A stretch of DNA of 64,000 nucleotides from the NCBI GenBank assembly GCA_016722565.1, contig JADKIU010000007.1, forward strand, positions 248,001 to 312,000, written 5' to 3'. Below, piece after piece: positions 49,245-59,227 of this stretch. The DNA is from Bacteroidota bacterium (GTDB lineage Bacteria > Bacteroidota > Bacteroidia > 2-12-FULL-35-15). The position numbers and the translations under genes were made by a program. Numbering within the stretch: the stretch's first letter is position 1; each line of letters begins with the position of its first letter. Below the pieces are notes generated by a model, which saw only the letters and a program-made list of their open reading frames with translations, searched no databases and was not told the origin of the DNA.

Positions 49245-50585
49245 TTATTCTGTTAAATCGAAATCTTCCAAAAACTTAGTAGTATAGTTTCCTTTGATGA
49301 AATTTTCATCCTTCATCAATTTTAAATGGAATGGAATCGTTGTTTTTACTCCTTCAATAACATACTCACTCAACGCTCTATGCATTTTTGCAATCGCTTC
49401 TTCACGTGTTTGTGCAACTGTAATTAACTTCGCAACCATACTATCGTAGTTTGGTGGAATTGTATAGCCTGCATAAATATGCGAATCTACTCGGATACCA
49501 TGCCCACCCGGTGTATGCAACACTGTGATTTTACCCGGTGACGGACGGAAATTATTAAACGGATCTTCCGCATTGATACGACATTCAATCGCATGCAATT
49601 GTGGATAATAATTTTTTCCGGAAATAGGAACGCCTGCTGCAACCAATATTTGTTCACGAATCAAATCATAATCAATCACCTCTTCTGTAATCGGATGCTC
49701 CACCTGAATACGCGTATTCATTTCCATAAAATAGAAATTACGGTGCTTGTCTACCAAAAACTCAACCGTTCCAACACCTTCGTATTTTACTGCCAATGCT
49801 GCTTTAATAGCTGCATCTCCCATGCGTTCACGCAACTCATCTGTCATAAATGGAGATGGAGTTTCTTCCGCCAATTTTTGGTGACGTCTTTGAATCGAAC
49901 AATCTCTTTCGGATAAATGACATGCTTTACCATATTGATCACCTACCACTTGAATTTCAATGTGACGTGGTTCTTCAATATATTTTTCCATATACATCGC
50001 ACCATTACCAAATGCCGCTTCTGCTTCTTTACTTGCGGATTCGTAATTTGCTTTCATCTCTTCTTCTTTCCAGATGATACGCATTCCTCGTCCACCTCCA
50101 CCGGCTGTGGCCTTAATAATTACCGGATACCCAACTTTCGGAGCCAACTCAATCGCTTGCTCAGCACTTTCCAACAATCCTTCTGAACCCGGCACGCAGG
50201 GAACTCCTGCAGCAATCATCGTTGCTTTTGCCGATGATTTATCTCCCATGGAGTTAATCATTTCAGGCGATGCACCAATAAATTTTATGTTGTGCTCCTG
50301 ACAAATTTTTGAAAACTTTGCATTCTCTGAAAGAAAACCATATCCTGGGTGAATCGCATCTGCATTGGTAATTTCTGCTGCAGAAATAATATTCGGAATA
50401 TTTAAATAGGAATCTTTACTAGGCGGTGGACCGATACAAACGGCTTCATCCGCAAACTTTACATGCAAGGAGTCTTTATCAGCAGTGGAATAAACCGCCA
50501 CTGTTTTAATTCCCATTTCTTTACAGGTACGAATAATGCGCAACGCAATCTCGCCTCTGTTTGCTATTAATATCTTTTTGAACAT
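49245..50585 (-). CDS. accC: Acetyl-CoA carboxylase, biotin carboxylase subunit
   Basis: 446 aa. It has ANRGEIALRIIRTCKEMGI at the N-terminus, the ATP-grasp loop GGGGRGMRI, and EMNTRIQVEHPITEEV with the metal and active-site residues. It carboxylates the biotin of AccB in the first step of fatty acid synthesis. It follows accB by 142 bp in the plsX-fabH-accB-accC block. Confidence 0.97.
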   Translation of the reverse strand: MFKKILIANRGEIALRIIRTCKEMGIKTVAVYSTADKDSLHVKFADEAVCIGPPPSKDSYLNIPNIISAAEITNADAIHPGYGFLSENAKFSKICQEHNIKFIGASPEMINSMGDKSSAKATMIAAGVPCVPGSEGLLESAEQAIELAPKVGYPVIIKATAGGGGRGMRIIWKEEEMKANYESASKEAEAAFGNGAMYMEKYIEEPRHIEIQVVGDQYGKACHLSERDCSIQRRHQKLAEETPSPFMTDELRERMGDAAIKAALAVKYEGVGTVEFLVDKHRNFYFMEMNTRIQVEHPITEEVIDYDLIREQILVAAGVPISGKNYYPQLHAIECRINAEDPFNNFRPSPGKITVLHTPGGHGIRVDSHIYAGYTIPPNYDSMVAKLITVAQTREEAIAKMHRALSEYVIEGVKTTIPFHLKLMKDENFIKGNYTTKFLEDFDLTE

Positions 50586-50727
50586 CTCTTTTTATTTAGG
50601 TACGGACAACGAATAAAGCGAAACTACGAATCTGAATTTGCTATATAATTACTATGCGGACGCTTTTATAAACACCCACATTCGTAATTTCGTTTTTGTT
50701 TGTTATCGGTACAAGGAAATTTATAAA

Positions 50728-51222
50728 CTAAGCCGGATCTATTAGAAATAATGGTTGATCATACTCAACTGGAGTAGCATCATTTACCAATACTTTCACA
50801 ATTTTACCTTTTACTTCTGATTCAATTTCATTGAACAATTTCATTGCCTCAATAATGCAAATTACTTTGCCTGCTGCAACATCATCACCAACATTTACAA
50901 ATGCCGGTTTATCAGGTGAAGATGAACGATAGAATGTTCCGATCATCGGAGATTTTACGGTGATGTATTTTGACTCATCTGCTCCTCCTGTTGCTTTCAC
51001 TTCAGGTGCTTTCGTCTCAGTTACCGGTGCAATACTTTGTTGAACTACCGGAGTTTGCATCACTTGTTGAGCAACCGGTGTGGTGGATTGAACAAACACT
51101 TGCTCTTTTTTACCTGCAGGTGTTTTGATAACAATTTTTACATCTTTGGTTTCTAACTCCACCTCGCTTACGCCAGACTTCGCTACAAACTTGATCAAAT
51201 CTTGAATTTCGTTCAGTTTCAT
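50728..51222 (-). CDS. accB: Acetyl-CoA carboxylase biotin carboxyl carrier protein
   Basis: 164 aa. A helical N-terminus (MKLNEIQDLIKFVAKSGVSE) is followed by a Pro/Gln/Val-rich linker (about residues 40-80) and a biotinyl domain with VICIIEAMKLFNEIE, where the Lys is biotinylated. It is the partner of AccC. The linker has several VQQ/VTE stretches, as in other Bacteroidota. It lies upstream of accC in the same direction. Confidence 0.96.
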   Translation of the reverse strand: MKLNEIQDLIKFVAKSGVSEVELETKDVKIVIKTPAGKKEQVFVQSTTPVAQQVMQTPVVQQSIAPVTETKAPEVKATGGADESKYITVKSPMIGTFYRSSSPDKPAFVNVGDDVAAGKVICIIEAMKLFNEIESEVKGKIVKVLVNDATPVEYDQPLFLIDPA

Positions 51223-51436
51223 TCTTATTTTATTTTAGAGATTTACTTTTAAAAAATTTACTACTAACTATACTTTTTATTGGAACGCAGATTTTTTATG
51301 ATTTTCATGATAAAAAATGATTTTTTTCTTTGCGTTATGATTTCTTATGATTAATAAGCTTCGCTTATTTATTATGTTGTTTACTTTTTTAATTGCCTAC
51401 TCTTTGTAATTGCTTACTGCCTAATATTAAAATTGT

Positions 51437-52432
51437 CTACTTACTATCGTATGCCCACTTCAAATAAATCGCTCCCCACGTAAACCCGGCTCCAAATGTT
51501 GAAAGGATAATATTATCTCCTTTTTTCATTTGCTTTTCATAATCCCATAAACACAATGGAATTGTTCCGGCTGTGGTATTGCCATATTTCTGAATGTTCA
51601 GCATCACTTTTTCAGACGTCAAACCCATCCGTTCTGCTGTTGCATCAATAATGCGTTTGTTTGCCTGATGTGGAACCAACCAAGCAACATCATCTGATTT
51701 TAAGTTGTTGCGCTCCATAATTTCTGCACTCACCTCTGCCATTCCCACAACAGCACGTTTAAATACAGGTTGTCCATCTTGAAACACAAAATGTTCGCGT
51801 GCATCAATCGTTTCATGACTTGGTGGTTTTACTGAACCACCCGCTTTTTGATGTAAATATTTTCTTCCCGATCCATCCGATTTCAAAATCGAATCTTGTA
51901 ATCCAAAACCTTCGGTATTTGGTTCCAACAATACTGCACCTGCACCATCACCAAAAATAATGCACGTGGAACGATCCGTATAGTCAAGGATAGCCGACAT
52001 TTTATCAGCACCTACTACCACTACTTTTTTATATTTTCCAGTTTCAATAAATTGTGCTCCGGTAGCTAATGAATAAACAAATCCGGAACAAGCTGCATTC
52101 AAATCAAAGCCCCAAGCATTGGTTGCTCCAATTTTATCGCAGACCACATTGGCTGTAGAAGGGAATACATAATCCGGAGTTACAGTTCCGATGATTAATA
52201 AGTCGATGTCCAACGCAGTGATCCCACGTTTTTTCAAAAGATCTTCAATGGCTTTCACACACATGTCGGACGTACCTAAACCTTCGCCTTTTAAAATTCT
52301 TCGTTCTTTAATTCCAGTTCGTGTTTCAATCCACTCAGAAGTAGTTGGAACTAATTTTTCCAATTCAGCATTGGACAAAACATAGTCAGGAACGTATCCG
52401 GCAACAGCCGTAATTGCAGCAGTAATTTTCAT
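51437..52432 (-). CDS. fabH: 3-oxoacyl-ACP synthase III
   Basis: 331 aa. The catalytic triad is Cys in NAACSGFVYSLATG, His in WLVPHQANKRIID and Asn in YGNTTAGTIPLCL. It condenses acetyl-CoA with malonyl-ACP to start fatty acid synthesis. Its ATG overlaps the plsX stop by one base (52432). It is followed by a 214-bp gap with T-rich repeats before accB. Confidence 0.96.
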   Translation of the reverse strand: MKITAAITAVAGYVPDYVLSNAELEKLVPTTSEWIETRTGIKERRILKGEGLGTSDMCVKAIEDLLKKRGITALDIDLLIIGTVTPDYVFPSTANVVCDKIGATNAWGFDLNAACSGFVYSLATGAQFIETGKYKKVVVVGADKMSAILDYTDRSTCIIFGDGAGAVLLEPNTEGFGLQDSILKSDGSGRKYLHQKAGGSVKPPSHETIDAREHFVFQDGQPVFKRAVVGMAEVSAEIMERNNLKSDDVAWLVPHQANKRIIDATAERMGLTSEKVMLNIQKYGNTTAGTIPLCLWDYEKQMKKGDNIILSTFGAGFTWGAIYLKWAYDSK

Positions 52433-53370
52433 TATTGAAATGCGGATTTAATTTTAGCCGGCAAATTTGCTTCGATAATACTCTTTGTTACCAACAGCAT
52501 ATTTTTTACAGCCACATTATTTGAAATTCCATGTCCGATCATTACAGTGGAGTTAATCCCCAATACAGGAGTACCACCATAAATTTCGTAATTAAAACGA
52601 TCGAAGTATTCGTCTTTGATTTTACGTTTCCGCATCAATGTATACATTGCTTCTGCTTGCTTCAACACTACGTTTCCGGTAAAACCATCACAAACAGTAA
52701 CATCGGTTGAGTCGTTAAATAAATCACGACCTTCAATGTTACCGATAAAATTAAAATCTTTTGAATCTTTCATCAAGGCATGTGCAGCTTGCGCCACCAA
52801 GTTTCCTTTCTCGGGCTCTTCACCAATATTCAATAAAGCAACACGGGGATTTTTTATTCCATACACAAATTCAGCAAACAGGGAACCCAATACACCAAAC
52901 TGATACAATACATCTGGCTTACAATCCGCGTTGGAACCCACATCCAGAATCAATCCGATGCCACCACCTTCTTTCGGAAGAATGGATGTGATGCATGGAC
53001 GAATCACTCCGGGTACCGCTTTTACGCTAAACATAGAGCCAACAAGCATTGCGCCTGTGTTTCCGTTACTTGCAAAACCATCAATCTTCCCTTCTTTTAA
53101 AAGATGAAACCCAACGCTAATGCTAGAATTGGGTTTCTGACTGAATGCTTTGGTTGGGTGTTCACCCATCCCGATAATTTCTGTTGTATGAACGATGTCA
53201 AAATTTTTCTCATCCGCTCCTTCTTTTGCAAGACAAGCAATGATTTGTTCTTTATCGCCAATTAAAACCAGGCGTACATCTTTGGGTAATTCATTATAAG
53301 CTAATACTGCTCCAGACACGGTTGCATCCGGTGCATAATCACCGCCCATAATATCTAAACCAATTCTCAT
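52432..53370 (-). CDS. plsX: Phosphate acyltransferase PlsX
   Basis: 312 aa. It begins MRIGLDIMGGDYAPDATVSG, and has FASNGNTGAMLVGSMF and YGGTPVLGINSTVMIGHG, all PlsX family blocks. It makes acyl-phosphate from acyl-ACP for phospholipid synthesis. It is placed between rpmF and fabH as in many bacteria. Confidence 0.96.
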   Translation of the reverse strand: MRIGLDIMGGDYAPDATVSGAVLAYNELPKDVRLVLIGDKEQIIACLAKEGADEKNFDIVHTTEIIGMGEHPTKAFSQKPNSSISVGFHLLKEGKIDGFASNGNTGAMLVGSMFSVKAVPGVIRPCITSILPKEGGGIGLILDVGSNADCKPDVLYQFGVLGSLFAEFVYGIKNPRVALLNIGEEPEKGNLVAQAAHALMKDSKDFNFIGNIEGRDLFNDSTDVTVCDGFTGNVVLKQAEAMYTLMRKRKIKDEYFDRFNYEIYGGTPVLGINSTVMIGHGISNNVAVKNMLLVTKSIIEANLPAKIKSAFQ

Positions 53371-53477
53371 AAACTCTTTCGAATTACGAATGTTTATACT
53401 CTTCTACGCATCCCGATACTATTGTTTACGCTAGCAAACACAGATTCAGAAATTCGTAAAAATTCGTTATCTGTATA

Positions 53478-53663
53478 CTATGCAGAAACTTTTTTCTCTA
53501 CTGCTAATTTTCCTTTGTAGTACCCACACTCTCCGCATACACGGTGATACAATGTTGGTGCTCCACAGTTTGAACAGCTAGATAGTGTAGACGCAACTGC
53601 TTTGTCGTGACCTCTTCTACTATCTCTTCTACTTCTCGATAATTTTCGCTTTGGATGTGGCAT
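53478..53663 (-). CDS. rpmF: 50S ribosomal protein L32
   Basis: 61 aa. MPHPKRKLSRSRRDSRRGHD is the L32 start, and SNCGAPTLYHRVCGECGYY carries the two CxxC zinc pairs. It follows yceD by 77 bp, the usual order. Confidence 0.97.
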   Translation of the reverse strand: MPHPKRKLSRSRRDSRRGHDKAVASTLSSCSNCGAPTLYHRVCGECGYYKGKLAVEKKVSA

Positions 53664-53739
53664 TGTTTTATTGTTATTAGTTAATGGTTATTTGTTAATC
53701 GTTATTGGTAATTCGTTTTTTTGCTAACTGCAAAATTAC

Positions 53740-54279
53740 TTAATTCAATTTGATATTCTTTAATCCTGCCCAACGTGGGTCCGTTTGTTCTTCTTCCTTC
53801 TTCTCTTCTTCTGTTAAAAATTTTTCCAACTTCTCCAAGGTTTCCTTGTCACATGTACTCTTTCCTTTTTTATCCAGCGGATGTACTCGCTTTATTGGAA
53901 ACGACAAGGTAATGTACTCATAAATATATTGCGCTACATCCAACTCATGCTCGTTTGCAGCAATGGTAATGATATCATCATCTTCATTGCCCGTATCACT
54001 TCCTCCAACCTTCACAATCAATTTATAATTTCCTGATATCGGTAAGTCAAATTCTCCGGTACACAAATCACACTCCGTGCGAACCGTTCCGGAAATTTCA
54101 AATTCCAGCACCATCATTTGCGACTGCTTTAAAAGCTTTAAGTCGACAACAATGTTTGCTTTCTGTATTTCAGAATATTCATGATCTAAAAAGAACGAAT
54201 CCTTTACTTCAAACTGATATTCATGCAAGCCTAATCCTAACCCTACAAACTGAATAATGTATTCTTTTCTGGTCTGCAT
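53740..54279 (-). CDS. YceD/DUF177 family protein
   Basis: 179 aa. The CDLCTGEFDLPISGNYKLIV block with the Cys pair and the acidic stretch GGSDTGNEDDDIITI are typical of YceD (23S rRNA accumulation protein). The C-terminus is Glu-rich and ends with DPRWAGLKNIKL, a standard ending before rpmF. It starts the rpmF-plsX-fabH block. Confidence 0.92.
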   Translation of the reverse strand: MQTRKEYIIQFVGLGLGLHEYQFEVKDSFFLDHEYSEIQKANIVVDLKLLKQSQMMVLEFEISGTVRTECDLCTGEFDLPISGNYKLIVKVGGSDTGNEDDDIITIAANEHELDVAQYIYEYITLSFPIKRVHPLDKKGKSTCDKETLEKLEKFLTEEEKKEEEQTDPRWAGLKNIKLN

Positions 54280-54380
54280 CTTACCAAGTTTTTAAGAAAG
54301 AGGGCAAAGGTAAAAAATTCTCCCTTACTTCAAAGCTTTGGACAAAATTAATTTCAATGCAATTTTACCCTTTTTTATGC

Positions 54381-54417
54381 AAAAATCGGATAAAAAACAT
54401 GCTTTTATCCGATTTTT
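54381..54417 (-). terminator. Terminator of the M14 peptidase gene
   Basis: AAAAATCGGATAAAA and TTTTATCCGATTTTT pair around ACATGC-type loop bases. It lies 31 bp beyond the stop of the M14 gene. Confidence 0.85.
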
Positions 54418-54447
54418 GACCAAATTTATCGAGTTTTTATCCCTTTT

Positions 54448-56835
54448 TTACCTCACAATTGCCAGTCGCAACGACTCCGACACCTTTCCACCACTTACCA
54501 GATGATAGTAATATACCCCTTGCGCTAACGTGGAAGTGTTCAAACGATGACTTTTTGCTTCCGAATCAATACTTTCTGAAAATACCAGCTGCCCGTAACT
54601 ATTGAATACTTCGATACTTGCCTTTTCTCCTTTCGGTAACGAATAGTTTATAAATGTATAATCGCTTGCCGGATTGGGCATCGATTGCGACAAAAACAAT
54701 TGATTCGCTGTTGCTTCATTCATTCCCGTAATAGCAGGAACCAATTTCTCTACTTTTAAATCATCAAAATAAAAACCGTCTGCTCCTCCGCCATTATCAC
54801 TTACCAACTTGAAACCAATTTTTACATTTTGACCAACATAATTATCCAACGACACCTCTTCCTTCATCCAATCAAATTTATATGCATCATACACCGGATT
54901 TCCAAAATCCTGATACCCGTTTCCGGATTTGGTATGATGTCCGCACAACGGTTCCCACGTTGCTCCACCATCTGTCGATACAACCACCTGCGCATAATCA
55001 TAATTGGTTTCAATTTCCCAGCGTGTCCAATACACAATTTGCGCACTAATCGCATCTGTTAAATCCACATTGGAAATCGTACTAATGGACACATTTGCAT
55101 TGTCACCATAATCACCAACCGGACTGTCGGTAATAGAACCTGTTCCACCATGAAAAACAGAAGTGCTTACTCCCCACGAGGAACTTGTCCAACCCGTCAT
55201 CGAATTTCCATCACTGCTGAATTCAATTACTGGAGGTCCGAATTTTTTTACAATCGTATCTTTAAATGTATACAAGCCATTACTCACATTTAATTCATAT
55301 TTAATTGTAGTACCAACAGCCAACGGATTTAAGGTAAACGAAATCGAATCCAAAGCCTCATCCAATAAGTTTAATGTTGAAAATGTTTTCGGTCCACCCA
55401 CAGTTGCAATCTCTGAACCAATCGGAACAATACTCACCGTAAACGTTCCGGGTGCATCCATCCCCAATCGTTTTATTTTAAAATTAAAATAACCCGAAGC
55501 AGCAGGAATATAATTCGGTTCTTCATCCGATGCAACTGCAAACTTTAAAGCAAGATGTGCCATGTGCAAATTCTGCCAAATGTTTTCTTTACAGATATCA
55601 ATTATCCGAGATGCCGGTGGCCAAAATCCTTCATCACTTCTGCCTGCCTCAGGCGTCATCCCGAAAATTTTAGGCTTGGTTACTTCTTCACCGTATTGCC
55701 AATCATCAATGGTTCCGTTGGTGGAATACAACACCGTTTGCGGAGCTGTTCCATATGAATACTTATTATAGGTTGTTAAATGTTTGGCATACTCTGAAAA
55801 TTGCGCATAGTCAGGAGCAATCACCGCTGCATCGTAACCAAATGAATAAATCAACAAGTTACCAAACGTATGGTTGTTTAACGACAACTTAAACGTATGT
55901 GCATTGCTAAAGTCTCTTAAGTTTTGTGATTCAGCTTCCGACCAAGCTGCAGTTCCGCGATACGCTTCTGAAAATCCGCTTGGCGATGAACCAATATTAT
56001 CATAGCCCCATTGATAGCCGTAGTTTCTGTTAATATCTACACCATACGAACCACCATTGTTTCTTCTGTTTTTTCTCCACATCCCGCCACCGGTTGGATC
56101 GGTTGTTTCATTACGAATGTATCCATCCGGATTCACCAATGGAATAAAATACATTTCTTCATTATTAACTAAGTATTGTACTTCCGGATTGGTAGCATAA
56201 TTCTCACATAAATAATACATGTACAAAATCAATTGTGAAACCGATGCAGGTTCACGTGCATGGTGTGCCGAATTATAAAGAACCTCCGGCTCCGCTTCAT
56301 CCACATTCGGATTATCTGAAATTTTCATCCAATACAATGGATTACCATTAATTGTATTGATAGGACCGATAGGCATCTTTGCTTTTACCAAAGTAGGAAA
56401 CAAAGTTGCTAAATTGTCCATGTGCCAGAGTATTTCGGCATAGGTAAAATATCCGCCCATACTTCCCAACGAAAAATTTGTCGGTGTCGGATAGGTAGGT
56501 GGAACACTGCATCCAATCGACATAGTCGTAACCGGAGTGGTTTCGTTTTTAACTGTATTTTGATCTTTATAAAATTGTTTTACATCTGCAATCAAAACAT
56601 CATAGGTGAATCCCATTTCTTTTGCAATGGCAATTTCTGTTTCAGAAAAATCGGAGATAAACCAAAACCCTTTTTTCATTTCGCCATGGTCCATTGCCAA
56701 ACCGGCTTGTGCCAATTGGATAATACCCAACTCATCCGCATAAATTTTTACACGTGAATAGTTTTCTGTTTGAATGGATTGTGCAAATGTTGGAGTTATA
56801 CCCAACAATAAAAAGAATAGTAAAAATTTTTTCAT
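54448..56835 (-). CDS. Type IX secreted M14 zinc carboxypeptidase
   Basis: 795 aa. Signal peptide MKKFLLFFLLLGITPTFAQ. The M14 domain (about residues 120-430) has SAHHAREPASVSQL (HxxE zinc site), INRNYGYQWG, LNNHTFGNLLIYSFGY (third His), and MTPEAGRSDEGFWPP with the catalytic Glu. A beta-sandwich/MAM-like region follows. The C-terminal sorting domain has SQSMPNPASDYTFINYSLP and LNTSTLAQGVYYY. It is therefore exported and fixed or released at the surface, where it trims peptides. Confidence 0.95.
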   Translation of the reverse strand: MKKFLLFFLLLGITPTFAQSIQTENYSRVKIYADELGIIQLAQAGLAMDHGEMKKGFWFISDFSETEIAIAKEMGFTYDVLIADVKQFYKDQNTVKNETTPVTTMSIGCSVPPTYPTPTNFSLGSMGGYFTYAEILWHMDNLATLFPTLVKAKMPIGPINTINGNPLYWMKISDNPNVDEAEPEVLYNSAHHAREPASVSQLILYMYYLCENYATNPEVQYLVNNEEMYFIPLVNPDGYIRNETTDPTGGGMWRKNRRNNGGSYGVDINRNYGYQWGYDNIGSSPSGFSEAYRGTAAWSEAESQNLRDFSNAHTFKLSLNNHTFGNLLIYSFGYDAAVIAPDYAQFSEYAKHLTTYNKYSYGTAPQTVLYSTNGTIDDWQYGEEVTKPKIFGMTPEAGRSDEGFWPPASRIIDICKENIWQNLHMAHLALKFAVASDEEPNYIPAASGYFNFKIKRLGMDAPGTFTVSIVPIGSEIATVGGPKTFSTLNLLDEALDSISFTLNPLAVGTTIKYELNVSNGLYTFKDTIVKKFGPPVIEFSSDGNSMTGWTSSSWGVSTSVFHGGTGSITDSPVGDYGDNANVSISTISNVDLTDAISAQIVYWTRWEIETNYDYAQVVVSTDGGATWEPLCGHHTKSGNGYQDFGNPVYDAYKFDWMKEEVSLDNYVGQNVKIGFKLVSDNGGGADGFYFDDLKVEKLVPAITGMNEATANQLFLSQSMPNPASDYTFINYSLPKGEKASIEVFNSYGQLVFSESIDSEAKSHRLNTSTLAQGVYYYHLVSGGKVSESLRLAIVR

Positions 56836-56891
56836 TAGAAATCAATTAGATGTATAACAAATCTAATGATATCCACCATGAAAACCAAATA

Positions 56892-57947
56892 CTATCTTTC
56901 TCGTTTACTCGGAGCTATTTTCAAAGGATTAGAAGTAATCTCTTTGTAGAGTTTTCGTACTTTATAAATGTCGATGGCGGCATATATGGCTCTCCGAAAC
57001 GATTCTTCTGAAGCAACATTTTTTCCGGCAATATCGTAAGCCGTGCCATGATCGGGAGAGGTTCTTACCACCGGCAAACCGGCCGTAAAGTTGACACCCG
57101 AATTAAATGAAATAGTTTTGAATGGAATTAATCCCTGGTCGTGATACATGGCCAACACGGCATCAAAATTTTTGTAGGCTTCATTTCCGAAAAATCCATC
57201 CGCAGGATAAGCACCATACACCAACATGCCTTCTTCTTTCAATTGATTGATAGCTGGCAGAATAATATTTTTTTCTTCATCGCCAATTACACCATTATCT
57301 CCCGCATGCGGATTTAAACCCAACACAGCAATCTTCGGTTTACGAATTTCAAAATCTTGAATCAACGATTGATTTAATGCTCTTAGCTTTTTAACGATTT
57401 TTTCAGTTGTTAATTCTTGCGCCACTTTGGTAACAGGAATATGTCCGGTAACCACCGCAACACGCAATGTATTACTTACCAAAAACATTAAACTATTTCC
57501 ATTGCCAAATTTATCGTCTAGGTATTCGGTATGACCCGGAAATTTAAAATCTTCTGATTGGATATTTTCTTTATTGATTGGTGCGGTAACCAATACATGC
57601 ACTTTCCCTTGCGCCAATGCATAAGCCGCTGCTTCTAACGATTTAAATGCATACTTTCCGCCATCCGGAGTTTGTTTTCCCAATTCAATGTTTACGTCTT
57701 CCTCGTATACATTAATGAGGTTGGCGCGCTTATGATTTATTTCTGAAAAATCTTTTATCTGATTAAAACTAAAATCTTCGATGTTCAATGCCTTCCGATG
57801 AAAGCTTGCTGTTTTCATTGAACTGAAAACAACAGGAGTGCAGAGCTCAAGCATTTGTGGATCCAGAAATGTTTTGATAATCACTTCCATTCCAATTCCA
57901 TTGATATCACCTTGTGAAATTCCAACAATTATTTTTTCGTCTGACAT
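56892..57947 (-). CDS. pdxA: 4-hydroxythreonine-4-phosphate dehydrogenase
   Basis: 351 aa. It begins IIVGISQGDINGIGMEVI, and has PINKENIQSEDFKFPGHTEYL, GLNPHAGDNGVIGDEE and YHDQGLIPFKTISF with the metal-binding His residues. DHGTAYDIAGKN is present too. It acts in pyridoxal 5'-phosphate synthesis (DXP-dependent route). Confidence 0.96.
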   Translation of the reverse strand: MSDEKIIVGISQGDINGIGMEVIIKTFLDPQMLELCTPVVFSSMKTASFHRKALNIEDFSFNQIKDFSEINHKRANLINVYEEDVNIELGKQTPDGGKYAFKSLEAAAYALAQGKVHVLVTAPINKENIQSEDFKFPGHTEYLDDKFGNGNSLMFLVSNTLRVAVVTGHIPVTKVAQELTTEKIVKKLRALNQSLIQDFEIRKPKIAVLGLNPHAGDNGVIGDEEKNIILPAINQLKEEGMLVYGAYPADGFFGNEAYKNFDAVLAMYHDQGLIPFKTISFNSGVNFTAGLPVVRTSPDHGTAYDIAGKNVASEESFRRAIYAAIDIYKVRKLYKEITSNPLKIAPSKRER

Positions 57948-58066
57948 TTTAAATAAATTATAAATTATAAGCTATGAATTATAAATTAAAACAAAACTTA
58001 TTGATGTAGTAAAGGTAATTGTTTATTGCTTGTGGAGAATACAATTTTCAATTTGTAATCTTAAAT

Positions 58067-59218
58067 TTATTCTTCCACCCACCCCACAATATCACTCAAG
58101 TTGGTAATGTACAAGGTTGTCCATTTTTTGTTGGTTGTATTCCAAATCGCTACACCTTGCGGATAACGCTCTTCACCCATCACGATTTCACTTTGAAAAG
58201 CAGCATATCCGCTCACCGTTTTTGCATTCTCCAAACGACACCATTTTTTACCAATCACTTCCAACTCATATAAAATGGATCTGCCGTATTTCGGATTTTC
58301 ATCCGCCTCTAAGAAAAAATTATTTCCAATCGGTTGGTTCACCAACTTGGTAACCATTTTCTTTTTTATATCAATCGCAAAACGACCTTTTCCACAGGCA
58401 TACACAACACCTCCATCACTTGCAAATTCAAAAAACGCATTGGCTGCCGTTGCCGGAATTTCTGTTATCTCTCCAATTTTTTCTATTGAATGATTGATGT
58501 TCACTTTATAGATGGTTGCCGACTGCTGATTTTTTGAAAAGTTGGCATACAAAAAAGAAGTATTGTCCAGCCAAAAAATCGGAAACTTACGTTTTACATC
58601 ATCGCCCAACAAGGGCTGTGCTTCGCCAAACCCTGCATCTTTGACCAATACATCTTGTTTTCCGGAAACGGCATAGGCTGAAATACTAAATGGCTTCGTG
58701 GTTTCATCCACCTCCACATCCGGACGAGGCAGCGGATTGTAATTCGCATTCTCTACTTTCCCGAATTTTTCTGTTCTTAAATCCAAAACCGAATAATACT
58801 TTCCTTTAAAAATATCGTTGGTGCGAAAAACAATACTATCTCCTTTAAAAGCGATAAAATCTCCACGCTCTGCTACCAATAATTTTTTTGTTTTGATATC
58901 AATTACATTTCCGATACTGGTTACCACGTATCGGTTGCGATAAATTCTGTTTTTACCTAAATCGAAACGAACATAATTTCCGGTAACACCGGCTTTTTGG
59001 GTGGGAAGGGAAATAACGGTTTCTTTCGAAACCATTGCTCCATCTACAAAATGATAATTCACTAAATGTTGCAAATTATTTGCTGCGGCATTGTCATCAT
59101 ACTCGGCAACAAGAAGAGAAACCTTCCTGCCGGCAGGCAGACCTTCTTTTGGTGGCAATTGAAATGCTACAAAAAAAGCGAAAACACAAAAGAGAGCAGA
59201 GAGTTTGAGTAGTCGCAT
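58067..59218 (-). CDS. Secreted protein of unknown function, propeller-like
   Basis: 383 aa. Signal peptide MRLLKLSALFCVFAFFVAFQ. Repeats such as FPIFWLDNTSFLYANFSKN and FFEFASDGGVVYACGKGRF suggest a beta-propeller. The codons for KEGLPAGRKVS include the CTGCCGGCAGG palindrome that also occurs in non-coding DNA here. It follows the leucyl aminopeptidase gene by 9 bp and may be co-transcribed with it. Function is unknown. Confidence 0.8.
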   Translation of the reverse strand: MRLLKLSALFCVFAFFVAFQLPPKEGLPAGRKVSLLVAEYDDNAAANNLQHLVNYHFVDGAMVSKETVISLPTQKAGVTGNYVRFDLGKNRIYRNRYVVTSIGNVIDIKTKKLLVAERGDFIAFKGDSIVFRTNDIFKGKYYSVLDLRTEKFGKVENANYNPLPRPDVEVDETTKPFSISAYAVSGKQDVLVKDAGFGEAQPLLGDDVKRKFPIFWLDNTSFLYANFSKNQQSATIYKVNINHSIEKIGEITEIPATAANAFFEFASDGGVVYACGKGRFAIDIKKKMVTKLVNQPIGNNFFLEADENPKYGRSILYELEVIGKKWCRLENAKTVSGYAAFQSEIVMGEERYPQGVAIWNTTNKKWTTLYITNLSDIVGWVEE

Positions 59219-59227
59219 TAAAAAAGT